Under the pieces are notes generated by a model. It worked only from the letters and a program-made list of their open reading frames with translations, had not been told where the DNA came from and ran no database searches. From NCBI GenBank assembly GCA_021234155.1, contig JAJEKV010000010.1:7232871-7296870 (forward strand): a stretch of DNA of 64,000 bases. The letters run 5' to 3'. This DNA comes from Isoetes taiwanensis. Taxonomy: Eukaryota > Streptophyta > Lycopodiopsida > Isoetales > Isoetaceae. The translations under genes and the position numbers were made by a program. The first letter of the stretch is position 1; every line of letters begins with the position of its first letter. This document shows, piece by piece, positions 35,750 to 46,108 of this stretch.

Positions 35750-35882
35750 TGGAAACCCTTCCCGATTTCCTTGCATGATGAAAATTGGGAAGGGTTTCCA
35801 CAGGAGGAGGAAAATAGGAAGGGTTTCCACAGGAGGAGGAAAATAGGAAGGGTTTCCACATGAGGAGGAAAATAGGTTAGGT
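35750..35882. repeat. Array of GGAAGGGTTTCC, second cluster
   Basis: One forward and three to four reversed copies, the latter in a 30-bp tandem unit with CAGGAGGAGGAAAATA. Confidence 0.85.
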
Positions 35883-36679
35883 TTCCACATGCAGTTAGAA
35901 ACTCCATGGGGTAAGATTAACTAAGAATTGAGACCAGCTTTAATCTCAAAAATTCTGGCACTTAACACCCAATATAACATGATCTCAAAAATTCTGGCAC
36001 TTGACACCTGGTTTTAGATCATGGTTCTTTTGGTCAAATTATTTTGTTATCAAAGCTTAAAATTGAATTGAATTGGAAGTTTTAGAATCTAGTGTATTAA
36101 ACTGCCATGCATGTACAATGTTTGACCAGGATAGTGTGTACTACATTTCCCAACCTTGGAACAAGCTAGGCTAGGGATATCGTCTGGAAATGCCAAGGGG
36201 AACATGGAATAGAATTCAGAGATGAACTTACAATGTATTTGATACTGTCGCATGAAGTATTATGCAGGTTTCAGCTCCTGCAACCACATAATGCAATATG
36301 CAACATGCAATCATGGGAGTTGAACCCATGCATTACCAAAATAAACACATCGTTATATACGATATTAACAACTGAAATATCTGAAGGTAGCTACAAATGA
36401 CTATTGTTCGTTCTCAACAAATGAACTGGAAGAAAGTAAGACAACCGGCCATTATCCAAACTTCGATAAAAACCCTTGGGATCTTCTGGAAAACCTTCCG
36501 GGATCAAAAGAATCTGTGCAAAATAAATAAAAAAAAGCAACCAAGTGATTTGCTTTGTGGATGCAACTCTGACTCTGCATGCTTTAAGAGGTTTGTCTAT
36601 GACTTTATTCAATCACTATGAAATCTAGAAAACAATCAAAATATCCTTTGATCAACTCCAGCAGCCCCATGGAAGCAGA

Positions 36680-36830
36680 ATCAAAGATCAAAAAGCGAAT
36701 TCCACTATCACAGACCCGTTCAGCAAGTTTCTTCAGGTTCCTCTAATCCTTCCAATGATTCTTATGTCTGTTTTCATTGTGGCAAGAAGAGACACTTTGA
36801 AGAGAACTGCAGAAAGCTACAAAAGGTATT
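36680..36830 (+). pseudogene. Retrotransposon gag zinc-knuckle remnant
   Basis: Reads VCFHCGKKRHFEENCRK, a CX2CX4HX4C zinc knuckle typical of Copia or Gypsy Gag, preceded by a Ser-rich stretch. Only about 50 codons are recognisable. No reverse transcriptase lies nearby. It sits inside the MULE-like element and may be captured. Confidence 0.7.
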
Positions 36831-38107
36831 GAACAATTCCTCCAAGATAAAGCAAAGAAATCAGCAGTCAAAGCATCATCTGCTCCAGTGTCTCAATCTG
36901 TTTGTCATCATCACTAACATGATGATCTTACTCAAGACCTTGCAGCTAGACCAGCCCGGGAGTGGATGGACATGGTGGCCATGGAATGGATAGAAATAAA
37001 GAGGTTTCAAAATATCTTTCTTGCCAAAAATGATTATGAATAAAGCATTGATTCCTCATCTGATCATTTTAACAGAAATTTTAGCTGCTGTGTTTCAACT
37101 TGAATATTCATTTGGCATCAGCTTGAAATTGAGGCTGGTCGTGCAACTCGACCCCAGGCCAAATACTTGAAGAGATGTCTTATGAATGAAATTGAGACTG
37201 AGGAGCATTTCATTTTCATATGTATTATGAAATACAGAGCCTACAGCTTACAATAAGGTTGCAATCAACTTATTAAAAATGGGGTTAATACATCATTCCT
37301 AAAACTAACAGAATGAAGAACTGTCTCTCAGGACTATGATCTACATATCCTCTTATTCTACAGAATGGTAATTTTTGCAGTGACGATTTGAAAATACCTG
37401 AACCACAGTTTCATAATTAAGGAGTGTATCCACAGCTTTACCCGTAGCCATTTCTTCTAATTTAATCACCTGTGACATACAACTACCTTACATAAGTTTA
37501 TTAATCACGATCACACTTGTACCTGGAGTAAAATAAAGTTAGCAGCGACGAAGCAAAAAAGAACCCAAACTGGAAAAATTGAAGGGGTTATAAATATTAG
37601 GAGCTTGTTTCTTATTTGAAAAAACCAAAAAAATGCCACCGTCGTCTGCCACTGCCTCAGAAATCATCTTCAGGAATCCGTTCCCTATCCACAACTACCG
37701 TTGTCATCAATATCTCTGGGAGATGTATTTTATAGACCCATTGATGGAGTCCCAACTGCTCTGCTCTATGAAAATGTAACTCTTGCAGCTTCTGTAAAAT
37801 CCAAGACAAAGCAAATAGGATTAGGTGTAGCTCTACCTGCCCATGGATTCACCTATAAAAGACCTGATGCTTGTGGCGATGGATCCGCAGCTTCAAAAAC
37901 TGTCTCGACCGGCACTGCTTCTATGATCTACTCCTGCGATTGCACATAATAAACAATGATAGAAGGCGGAGGATAATCCCCCCGCCATATCCTCCAGTAA
38001 TAGCGGCGTTACTCAGGCGCACCGCCAAAAGGAAAAACACCAACGCATTAATTAAGAATTAATTAGCGGTGGATATTTCTTCCCCCAAAAAATAATCTTC
38101 TATTTAT

Positions 38108-38212
38108 ATTTTCTTACGGAAACCCTTCCAGGCTTCAAGATATGGAAACCCTTCGGGGTTTCATGGAAATCCGGAAGGGTTTCCATATTAAGCCCGGAAG
38201 GGTTTCCACTAA
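38108..38212. repeat. Array of GGAAACCCTTCC, right cluster
   Basis: Two forward and two reversed copies next to the right end of the MULE-like element, mirroring the left array. Confidence 0.9.
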
Positions 38213-38262
38213 TTTATTTAATAACCCCAATCGGGGGGAGATAGTGGGAGCGGCTTATGACC

Positions 38263-40703
38263 CTAGAAAGTTGTGCACATGAATGAAAGCCAGTTGTGGC
38301 CTTGAATATATAGGGAAGTATTGTACTAAAATAGTTGTAAAATAGTTGCTCTGTCTGTCACTTAGGAAGGGGTTCATAATGATGGGTGCATATGAAACGT
38401 CATAAAGAGAAATGCTAGTTACTTGTAATTTCTTTCGCTGCAACAGCTTCCAGCCGTGCTTTTTAAGTTAACTTCTTTGCTCAACCGTTGATTTAAATGT
38501 TGGCCTTTCTGCATGATTCCAGAGCTCCTTATCCATTATATTTGTCTGCACAGTGAGACAATCAACATCGAGCAACATATTTGCAGGCATTCTTAGAAAG
38601 AGGTAAATAATCAGCTAATATTTTATTTAATCGTAGATGCAGTTAATTGATTAATGCCTTACCATCTTCTAGCTACTAACAGCTATGATTGCAACGAGTA
38701 TCATACATCTACTATAGTTGTGCTAGAAGTGCGGAGCGCAAATAAAACCCTGAGAAGGTTAGAGGTTTCTTTTATCTTACATGCAGGTCTCTTTGCATGT
38801 AGACAAAACAAGTGAAGGCTAACGTTTGCAGTCGGGGGTGGAAATGAGGTATGCATTTTCTTTTCTCCGATCTCCTAACTTGCATGTATTGGGTAGATGG
38901 CAGTTGATTTTGAGCGTTTACAGATGGAGGATAACTCTGTCATCTTAAGATATTGACAAATGCAGGCACAAATGTGAGTACAAGAATGTGTGATATAGCT
39001 CTTTGGGTTTGACCACGTACGATGAGAAACCGGCTAGATGCATCTATCGGCAGAAATGAGGGCTTCAATCACATTGCACAATAGGCACCCTGTGTGAATA
39101 ATCTTAGGCATCCTGTGTGGCTTATTCTCAGCTCCAGCAATAGGCACCCCATGTGAATAATCTTAGGCACCCTGTGTGAATAGTCCTAGACAGTGATGCA
39201 TCATGTTTCAAGATCCATCGTATGTGATGCAGCTTTTAGAGCGCCTTCTGCTTATTGCATTATTGTTGCTTTTATACCTACTTCACCTCGTTGAACCCAT
39301 TTAACTTTGTTATGTATGTTGTTGGCATGAAGGGCGATGCTCCTTATTATTTTATGAGTGCAGTAGTACTCATGATCGAGTGCACTTTTGTAGTCTCATA
39401 TTTGATCTGCTTTAAGACATATAGTGCATAAAAACTATATGGCTTGGAGTTATCAATCTCCTCTCATTGCAGTGCATAGGAGAGAAGTCAAAAGTGAAAG
39501 ACGAGTTTGAGCATTGCACAAAGGAAAGCCTGTTTAACTGTGCTGAGCTAATGGATATGATCCAAACCATGATCCAACCAGAGCTGGACTATGATCATCT
39601 AGGGGTGTTGCTCACCAGATTTAAAACTAAAGGCATTCATGCATTGCACCCTTTAAAAACCTTGATAAATTGCATGTGGATCCTCTCATAAGATATGATA
39701 ACTGTTTGAACTTTTGTTTAAAAGCACAACTTTCCTTCACTACAGATAAAAGATTTGTAGCTGAAGTTGAAGGTTATATCATGCTGTTATATTTCCTGCA
39801 GTTGTGCAAACTGTAGCAGTTCACATTCATAAACCTTTCATCTCATGCATACTATTATGAGACAAGTTCTACTGCCATAGCCATCAAGCAAAGACATATT
39901 ACCTGTATTCTTTGAGCAATAAGTACACATTTACTCCATCAGTGCCATTCTGGAAACTTGGAGCTGTCATTCAGGCTTGGATAAAAAAAACTTCGAGTTG
40001 TCATTAGAACAATCATCATCATTGAAACTTTACAACACATGCAGCAGCTGGTCAAGCATAACTAACTGTTACCATGCCCGGATATGAGTATCAAGGACTT
40101 TCTGGCCTTCCAGTCCGGGCTGCAGAAGTTATGAAGCACAGTCATTTCAGAACATACCATGACATCGCAATCAAGTTTAGTAGATGCCCTTCTATCATTA
40201 AAAAAGTCACTACAATTAATTAGTTAGAGAGAATTAAGTCTTGTACCAAGTTAGCCCCATTGTTAACATCAAACATCCAAGTCAAACTACACCTACAACT
40301 CAAAATGAATTGGATCCAAGTTAACCCCATTATTAACAACAATCCTTCAATTCATTGAGCATTTGCCAAAGCTTGTGACAGATAACCTTTCTACCTTCAT
40401 TACATGATGTTTCATTCAAAGACACGTAAAGTCTAGGTAGGAGCAGTTCTGCCCTCAAAGCCAATCAGATGATGACACTTGAACAGTGTTCTAAAGCTGA
40501 ATGCAACTAATTTCTTGCTTCGCATATGCCTATTTATAATTCCCATATGCCATTTATAATTCCCATATGCCTATATTGTAGGCACAAAAAATGTGGAGTG
40601 GGGCTACTTTATAGAAAAGAAGGGGAAAGAACATGGCCAGCTTGGTACGCATGCAGAAGCTGCAGTTGAACTACACAAGCAATAAAGAAGAGGGAGGATA
40701 TGC
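38263..40703. other. No recognisable gene; region upstream of the ANTH gene
   Basis: AT-rich sequence. CACCC.GTGTGAATA words recur at 39085-39180 as a small degenerate repeat. A frame at 39467-39691 (75 codons) has no known motif. The ANTH promoter is expected in the right part; a clear TATA box was not identified. Confidence 0.4.
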
Positions 40704-40721
40704 ATGCACTGTCGTAACTTA

Positions 40722-40959
40722 ATGGAGAGGACAATGGGGGCAATGAAAGACAAGGCTAGGATATGCTTGGCCAAGCTATCCAATTCAAGTGCTGCAGCGG
40801 TTGCAGTGTTAGTCTTAAAAGCAACCAGCCACCAAGAAGCTGTCTTGGATCAGAAACATGTAGATCAAATATGCTGCTCGATCTCTGTATCTCGATCTTC
40901 TTCTGCTGCATGCGCCCGAGCTCTCGTCGACCGCATCTCGCACACCCGAAACTATAATG
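40722..40959 (+). CDS. ANTH-domain clathrin assembly (AP180/CALM-like) protein, 5' part
   Basis: The start MERTMGAMKDKARICLAK fits the family N-terminus, where GAxKD(K/R)xSI follows the Met; an ATG six codons upstream is also in frame. The segment ends RISHTRNYN, and its last codon is completed after the Copia element and one copy of the TAATG duplication, at 46109. Joined to 46109-47094 it gives one uninterrupted frame of 407 residues, short for AP180 proteins but normal for the small plant ANTH members. ANTH domains bind PtdIns(4,5)P2 and recruit clathrin during endocytosis. The insertion sits inside the ANTH fold and should abolish function unless the element is removed. Confidence 0.85.
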
Positions 40960-41184
40960 TGTTGGAGATGCTACGTTGTCCTCCAATGCATGCAAGTGTG
41001 TCATTGTCTGTGTCGTGCATGTTCTCAATGCATGCGCATGCGTGTGCATGCATGCAACCCAATGTATATATATATAGTGTGATTCAATACAATTGATAGT
41101 GTGTGTTGTTCTGGGATCATCGCTTGTCTCTCCTTCGTTCTCTGTGTCTCTCTTCCTTTATATGCTTTGTCTAGATTTTCATCA
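40960..41184 (+). repeat. Copia 5' LTR
   Basis: 225 bp starting TGTTGGAGATGC and ending TTTTCATCA. It contains TATATATATATAG near its middle, a likely TATA region. Same sequence as the 3' LTR by eye. Confidence 0.95.
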
Positions 41185-42389
41185 TGGTATCAGAGCTGCA
41201 GGTGATAACCGTGAAGGGCGATTCGTCAGCTAAAACAATTTATGTTTTCAATGGTACTGGATATCCTGGTTGGAAGAGGAAGATCAAATGTGTGTTAGAG
41301 AGTGATGATTTGCTTGATTATGTAATTGGAAAAAAGGAGTGTCCCAAGCAACCAATGTTGAATGATCAATTGATTACTTCTGGACAAACTTTTGATACAT
41401 GGCTTAAAGAGAAGGAGCAATGGAAAACCAAAGATCGTGCAGCACGGCGTCTCTTAGTGTATGGATTGAAAGATTCTATCCATGCGGATGTTGATCAATT
41501 TATCACATCCAGTGAGGTCTGGAATTATTTAGAGCAGGTTTACAATAAGAGAACAAAGCAAGAAGTCCTTTTCTTAAAGAGGAGTTTGGCAAATCTCCAA
41601 TATGATTCATCAAGTACTGTTAGAGCTCATGTTGATCGCTTCAAAGAAATAATTGAACAATTAGCTGCTGCCGGAGCGCCTATATCCAAAGATGAATTGG
41701 TGATGCAGCTATTGGAAACTTTTCCATCCTCTGAATTCGGGGTCATCATTTCTATATTGATGAATAAAAAGCATGTTACTTTTGAAGACGCGTGTGAATC
41801 CTTAGAAGACCATGTGCGCCGAGTTATTGCACCCCCTGACGTCAAAGACACTGTAATGGTTGCAGATACAAGGAAAAGAAACCCACCTTCTGAGTCTTCT
41901 GAACAAAGAAAAAGATTTCGGTCTTTTGGTCGTGGTTATGATGGATCCTTTGGTTGTGGTTATGGCCGTAGTTATGGTCGAGGTTATGATGGAGGATATG
42001 ACCATGGGCGTGGGGGTTATGGTCGTAGTAGTGTGTATGGTCGCAGTGATTATAATGGTCGCCATGATTATAACACTTTTTGTCGTAGTGGATATGGACG
42101 TGGTCGTGGGTCACGTGGATATCAATCTAGATATCAATCTATTGTGTGTGAATATTGTGGTCGTGATGGCCATGGCATTGCAAGATGCTTTGATAGAAAA
42201 GAGGATGAGAAACGAGATATGGAAGCTAATTGTGTTAATACATCACGTGATAGTGAACAGTATGGTGTGGAAAGAACAATTGGACATCCTGTACAAGCTA
42301 GTACAAATGTTTTAGGAGTAACCGACAACATGATGATAGATTCAGTGTGCATCCCGCTCCCAAATAATAATGATGGTATTGTGTGTTAA
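41184..42389 (+). CDS. Copia Gag polyprotein
   Basis: 401 codons. The N-terminal half (FNGTGYPGWKRKIKCVLES, then WKTKDRAARRLLVYGL, then LEQVYNKRTKQEVLFLKRSL) matches the Copia Gag/UBN2 capsid domain. Next comes a Gly/Tyr/Arg-rich basic tract (about residues 245-315) and a zinc knuckle CEYCGRDGHGIARC. Near the end it reads MMIDS, which is the start of the protease active site; the rest of that motif (GATQHM) is found only 298 bp later in the pol frame. The frame then runs 15 codons into the intervening sequence and stops at 42389. Confidence 0.92.
   Translation: MVSELQVITVKGDSSAKTIYVFNGTGYPGWKRKIKCVLESDDLLDYVIGKKECPKQPMLNDQLITSGQTFDTWLKEKEQWKTKDRAARRLLVYGLKDSIHADVDQFITSSEVWNYLEQVYNKRTKQEVLFLKRSLANLQYDSSSTVRAHVDRFKEIIEQLAAAGAPISKDELVMQLLETFPSSEFGVIISILMNKKHVTFEDACESLEDHVRRVIAPPDVKDTVMVADTRKRNPPSESSEQRKRFRSFGRGYDGSFGCGYGRSYGRGYDGGYDHGRGGYGRSSVYGRSDYNGRHDYNTFCRSGYGRGRGSRGYQSRYQSIVCEYCGRDGHGIARCFDRKEDEKRDMEANCVNTSRDSEQYGVERTIGHPVQASTNVLGVTDNMMIDSVCIPLPNNNDGIVC
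41185..41196 (+). other. Primer binding site, initiator tRNA-Met
   Basis: TGGTATCAGAGC directly follows the 5' LTR and is the standard complement to the 3' end of plant initiator tRNA-Met. It overlaps the gag ATG formed at the LTR/PBS junction. Confidence 0.93.
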
Positions 42390-42643
42390 GCAATGGTGTT
42401 GAGCTTTGTTATGATGTTGGGCATGTGTGTATACATCATGTTCCTTATTCATGTGTTATTGTGTGTTGCACCATGGTGTCAACTTCTACATATAGTGTTG
42501 AAATTTATTTCTTTATATATATTGTTGAGCATTGATATTGTGTGTGGTATTGAAATATTAAGTTCCTAACTTATAGTATTATCTTGAATTTATATGGTGT
42601 TGTCTAGCTATTATGTTTACAGCTTTGTGCAATTTTCATCTAG
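42346..42643 (+). other. Intervening sequence splitting the protease active site
   Basis: A 298-bp, T- and GT-rich stretch lies exactly between GATTCAG (codons for Asp-Ser plus one base) and GTGCAACG (rest of Gly-Ala-Thr). Without it the motif reads DSGATQHM, the expected Copia protease site. Its ends are TG...AG, so it is not a plain GT-AG intron at those points. However, GTATTG at 42376 and CATCTAG at 42637-42643 define a 268-bp GT-AG interval whose removal joins gag and pol in frame. Confidence 0.6.
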
Positions 42644-45492
42644 GTGCAACGCAACATATGGTATATGAGAAATCCTTGCTCAGAAATTACCATCCCTTGC
42701 GCGTTTTAAAATATGTTTATATGGGAGATGACAGTCGTCAACAAATTCTTGGTATTGGTGATCTACCATTACGAGCTCATTCCGGAATTCATTCTTTGCG
42801 TGGTGTTTTACATGTTCCTGCTTTACATCGTCATTTACTTTCTGTTTCTCGATTAACTGATGTTGGTATTCATCTTTACTTTGATGAGTTATTTTGCTAC
42901 CTTTTGAAAGATGGCTTAATACTTGGTACTGGCATGCGCCATCACAATTTATATGAGTACCGAATTACAGATGGTCTAATCTATGCTCTTACTGCACGAC
43001 ATCCTGATGGAGACTTATGGCATGGACGCTTTTGTCATGCCTCTTTTCAAGTCTTGTTGGACATGAAGCGACATGGTGTCGTTAATGGCTTCTCGATGGA
43101 TTCTCGGGCACTCTTGGCACCATGTGAGGCTTGTGTACTTGGTAAGCCTTGTCGGCGTTCTTTTAATCATGTTGGACCTCGTGCATCTTCTATTTTGGAG
43201 TTGGTCCATATGGACCTTTGTGGACCATTGCCACGGTCACTTGGTGGTGCCATATATTTTCTCTTAATCATTGATGATTACTCACGTTATTCTTTCATCT
43301 TTTCTCTCAAGAAGAAATCTGATGTTTTCTCAACGTTCTGTAAGTGGAAGGCAATGGTGGAATTGCAGATGGATGTGCCCTTAAAAAGCATTCGCAGTGA
43401 CAATGGTGGTGAATTTAAGAATCATGTATTTGACTCTTTTTGTACTAATGCTGGCATTCTGAGAGAATTTACAGTACCACATACACCACAGCATAATGGA
43501 GTGGCAGAACGTAAGAACAGGACCGTCTTGAATGCTATTCGGAGTATGTTGCTTCATTCTGGTTTAAATACACAATTTTGGGCTGAAGCAGCGAGTACAG
43601 CCGTTTATGTTCAAAATTGTATATCTTCTTCATCTGTCGCTGGTTTCACACCTTTTGAGATATGGTCTTGCAAGAAGCCCACAGTAGCACATTTTAAAGT
43701 ATTTGGATGTCAAGCCTATGCCTATATTCCTAAGGAGAAACGGAGTAAATTACAACCAGTTGCTCAAAAGGTTATCTTTTTAGGATATGCTGATACTGCA
43801 CCAGCTTATCGACTGTTTGATTTGGTTTCTAAGAAAATTGTTCTCTGCCGCTATAGAGATACTATTGTTAATGAAACTATTATGGCCCAGTCTCCTTCGC
43901 CATCTGTTACTCACGATATTCTATCAAATTTCCGAGAACACTATGATGACGATATTTTTGATGATCGTGCCATTGAAGAAGTCTCATTGTTGCCTGATAT
44001 TTCGGATTTACCTGATAGTGTTGGAGGCGAATATGAGGATATATCTGCTCAATTACATGACAATATTATTTCGATGGATGATAATGTTCCTCAGCCACAT
44101 GCAGAACCATCTATACCTGAAGTTATGTCTCAGCAAGAGTTTCACACTTCTCGTGTTACTCGACGGCGTCCCCCGGTTACTTTGCGCGACTATTATACTT
44201 TTGTCTCCATTACTGAACCTGTTACTATTCATGATGCTCTCAATTCTGATGAGCAGGAATATTGGAAACAAGCAATGGATGCTGAATATCACTCTTTGAT
44301 AAGCAAAGGCACATGGGATTTAGTTGCCCTTCCTTCTGGTCGCAAACCTATTAAAAGTAAGTGGGTTTTCCGTGTTAAAACTAAAGCAGATGGTACTTTT
44401 GACAGATTCAAAGCACGCTTGGTTGCGAAAGGGTTTTCTCAAATTGCTGGAATTGATTATCATGAGACATTCTCGCCTGTGGTACGCCTTGCGACTGTTC
44501 GCGCTTTATTAGCATTTGCAGTCGCCCATAATCTACATGTTCATCAAATGGATGTTAAAACGGCCTTCCTCAATGGCGATCTTACAGAGGATATTTATAT
44601 GGAACAACCCGATGGCTACAAGATCACAGGTCCCACACCTATGGTTTGCAAGTTACGAAAAGCTTTATATGGTTTAAAACAAGCATCCCGTGCCTGGTAT
44701 ACGAAAATGAATGCATTTTTGATTTCTGATGGTTACTTACCCACCGCTGCAGACGCAAATCTCTATTACAAAAAAGTTGGTCCTGCATTTATCTTTATTG
44801 CGCTATATGTTGATGATACTATTCTAGTATCCAACAGTCTTGATTTTCTAGCTCAGTGTAAGAATAATCTTGGCGCTGCATTTGACATGGTGGATCTTGG
44901 TTCTATCAAATCTTGTCTTGGACTTCAAATTGAGCGTCACGATAATTGCATACGATTGAGCCAACGAAAGTATATCTCTGAGTTACTTGACAAATATGAT
45001 ATGAGTAATGCTAAACCTCAGTCCACCCCCTTGGGAGTTAACGTCAAATTGCTGAAAAACATGTGTCCTCAAACAGAAGCTGAGCGTCTTGACATGGCTC
45101 AATATCCATATGCAAATCTTATCGGTGCTTTAATGTACTTAGCCCATGCCACCAGGCCAGATATCAGTTATGTTGTCAACACATTAGGACAATTTATGTC
45201 TAATCCAGGACGCCAACATTGGAATGCAGCCAAAAGAGTTCTTCGTTATCTAAAAGGCACTATCGATCATGCTTTGGTTTATGTTCGTCAAGGTATTGGT
45301 CCACAATTGGTTGGTTATACTGACGCTGATTGGGGAGGTTGTCCTGATACTTCTCGCTCTACAAGTGGAGCATGTTTCTTTATGGATAATTCTTTAATCT
45401 CTTGGTATAGCAAGAAACAACATTGTGTTGCTGTGTCCACCACTGAAGCAGAATATGTTGCCGCTGTGACAATCAGAGTGCCATATCTTTAA
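42613..45492 (+). CDS. Copia Pol polyprotein (integrase, reverse transcriptase, partial RNase H)
   Basis: 959 codons. After GATQHM come the integrase zinc domain (LWHGRFCHAS, CEACVLGKPC) and the core with D, D and E in HMDLCGPL, RSDNGGEF and NGVAERKN. The GKPTVAHFKVFGC-like C-terminal region follows. The reverse transcriptase shows VKTAFLNGDLTEDIYMEQP, LYGLKQASRAWY and the YVDDTI catalytic box. RNase H has YTDADWGG and STTEAEYVAA. Right after EYVAAV the frame is lost: a deletion joins it out of frame to NQSAISLTKDEVFHSK and the usual tail, open in another frame to about 45697. RNase H is therefore probably defective. The first residues before GATQHM are intervening sequence. Confidence 0.93.
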   Translation: MFTALCNFHLGATQHMVYEKSLLRNYHPLRVLKYVYMGDDSRQQILGIGDLPLRAHSGIHSLRGVLHVPALHRHLLSVSRLTDVGIHLYFDELFCYLLKDGLILGTGMRHHNLYEYRITDGLIYALTARHPDGDLWHGRFCHASFQVLLDMKRHGVVNGFSMDSRALLAPCEACVLGKPCRRSFNHVGPRASSILELVHMDLCGPLPRSLGGAIYFLLIIDDYSRYSFIFSLKKKSDVFSTFCKWKAMVELQMDVPLKSIRSDNGGEFKNHVFDSFCTNAGILREFTVPHTPQHNGVAERKNRTVLNAIRSMLLHSGLNTQFWAEAASTAVYVQNCISSSSVAGFTPFEIWSCKKPTVAHFKVFGCQAYAYIPKEKRSKLQPVAQKVIFLGYADTAPAYRLFDLVSKKIVLCRYRDTIVNETIMAQSPSPSVTHDILSNFREHYDDDIFDDRAIEEVSLLPDISDLPDSVGGEYEDISAQLHDNIISMDDNVPQPHAEPSIPEVMSQQEFHTSRVTRRRPPVTLRDYYTFVSITEPVTIHDALNSDEQEYWKQAMDAEYHSLISKGTWDLVALPSGRKPIKSKWVFRVKTKADGTFDRFKARLVAKGFSQIAGIDYHETFSPVVRLATVRALLAFAVAHNLHVHQMDVKTAFLNGDLTEDIYMEQPDGYKITGPTPMVCKLRKALYGLKQASRAWYTKMNAFLISDGYLPTAADANLYYKKVGPAFIFIALYVDDTILVSNSLDFLAQCKNNLGAAFDMVDLGSIKSCLGLQIERHDNCIRLSQRKYISELLDKYDMSNAKPQSTPLGVNVKLLKNMCPQTEAERLDMAQYPYANLIGALMYLAHATRPDISYVVNTLGQFMSNPGRQHWNAAKRVLRYLKGTIDHALVYVRQGIGPQLVGYTDADWGGCPDTSRSTSGACFFMDNSLISWYSKKQHCVAVSTTEAEYVAAVTIRVPYL

Positions 45493-45697
45493 CTAAGGAT
45501 GAGGTCTTTCATTCAAAGTCCAAGCATATTGATATTCATTACCATTACATTAAACTGGAAGTCAAGAAAAAGACAATTATGCTACAGTATTGTCCTACAG
45601 ATAACATGATTGCGGATATCTTTACCAAAGCTTTATCTATGACCAAGCATGAAGATTTTACCACTCAGTTGCGGATCCTCCCTTCGTCTTCTACTTG
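45493..45697 (+). pseudogene. Out-of-frame end of Copia RNase H
   Basis: Starting just before the pol stop, the alternative frame reads NQSAISLTKDEVFHSKSKHI and later PTDNMIADIFTKALS, the conserved C-terminus of Copia Pol. About 30 to 40 residues normally between EYVAA and this block are missing. Confidence 0.85.
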
Positions 45698-45870
45698 ATA
45701 GATACTTTTTTGAAGGGTGCCACGGTTTTTCCTTTTGCTTCCCACAAAAGGTTTTTTAACCCGGGCACATGACCAAGGCTGCAAGGGGGGATGCATGTGC
45801 ATCCTTGGTCACCTTCTGAGTATTTGAATCACATATATTTTGGTTTCTTTCATTGAGAGACCAACGTTGC

Positions 45871-45878
45871 AGGGGGGG
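45871..45878 (+). other. Polypurine tract
   Basis: AGGGGGGG directly precedes the 3' LTR, the position where plus-strand DNA synthesis is primed. Confidence 0.8.
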
Positions 45879-46103
45879 TGTTGGAGATGCTACGTTGTCC
45901 TCCAATGCATGCAAGTGTGTCATTGTCTGTGTCGTGCATGTTCTCAATGCATGCGCATGCGTGTGCATGCATGCAACCCAATGTATATATATATAGTGTG
46001 ATTCAATACAATTGATAGTGTGTGTTGTTCTGGGATCATCGCTTGTCTCTCCTTCGTTCTCTGTGTCTCTCTTCCTTTATATGCTTTGTCTAGATTTTCA
46101 TCA
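45879..46103 (+). repeat. Copia 3' LTR
   Basis: 225 bp, TGTTGGAG to TTTTCATCA, no difference from the 5' LTR seen by eye, followed by TAATG. Confidence 0.95.
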
Positions 46104-46108
46104 TAATG

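Larger units (their letters stand above)
35372..38262. mobile_element. MULE-like (Mutator-type) element with 10-bp flanking repeats
   Basis: GCTTATGACC occurs at 35372-35381 and 38253-38262, immediately outside inverted end regions that share CCCGATTTGGGTT / CCCGATTGGGGTT and then GGAAACCCTTCCGGG. Mutator-like elements make 9 to 11-bp target duplications. The outermost bases of the two ends match poorly, so the ends have decayed or the class call is wrong. No transposase was seen. A gag-like zinc-knuckle piece lies inside. Confidence 0.6.
40955..46108 (+). mobile_element. Copia (Ty1) LTR retrotransposon inserted in the ANTH gene
   Basis: LTRs of 225 bp at 40960-41184 and 45879-46103 begin TG and end CA and appear identical by eye. 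Both sides carry the 5-bp duplication TAATG (40955-40959, 46104-46108). The PBS, gag, pol (integrase before reverse transcriptase, the Copia order) and a G-run before the 3' LTR are present. Identical LTRs mean a recent insertion. Internal lesions (protease interruption, RNase H deletion) suggest it may have needed helper proteins. Confidence 0.97.

Noticed and set aside
36300-36335. tRNA-like GTTGAACCC word
   Set aside because: No cloverleaf with paired acceptor stem and anticodon arm could be drawn around it.
41627-42352. Minus-strand and shifted frames over the Copia gag Gly/Arg tract
   Set aside because: Low-complexity shadows (His/Thr/Ile-rich) of the Gag basic tract.
40756-45968. Minus-strand frames of 70-97 codons at both Copia LTRs
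   Set aside because: The same antisense reading of the LTR repeated at both ends; no evidence for a gene.
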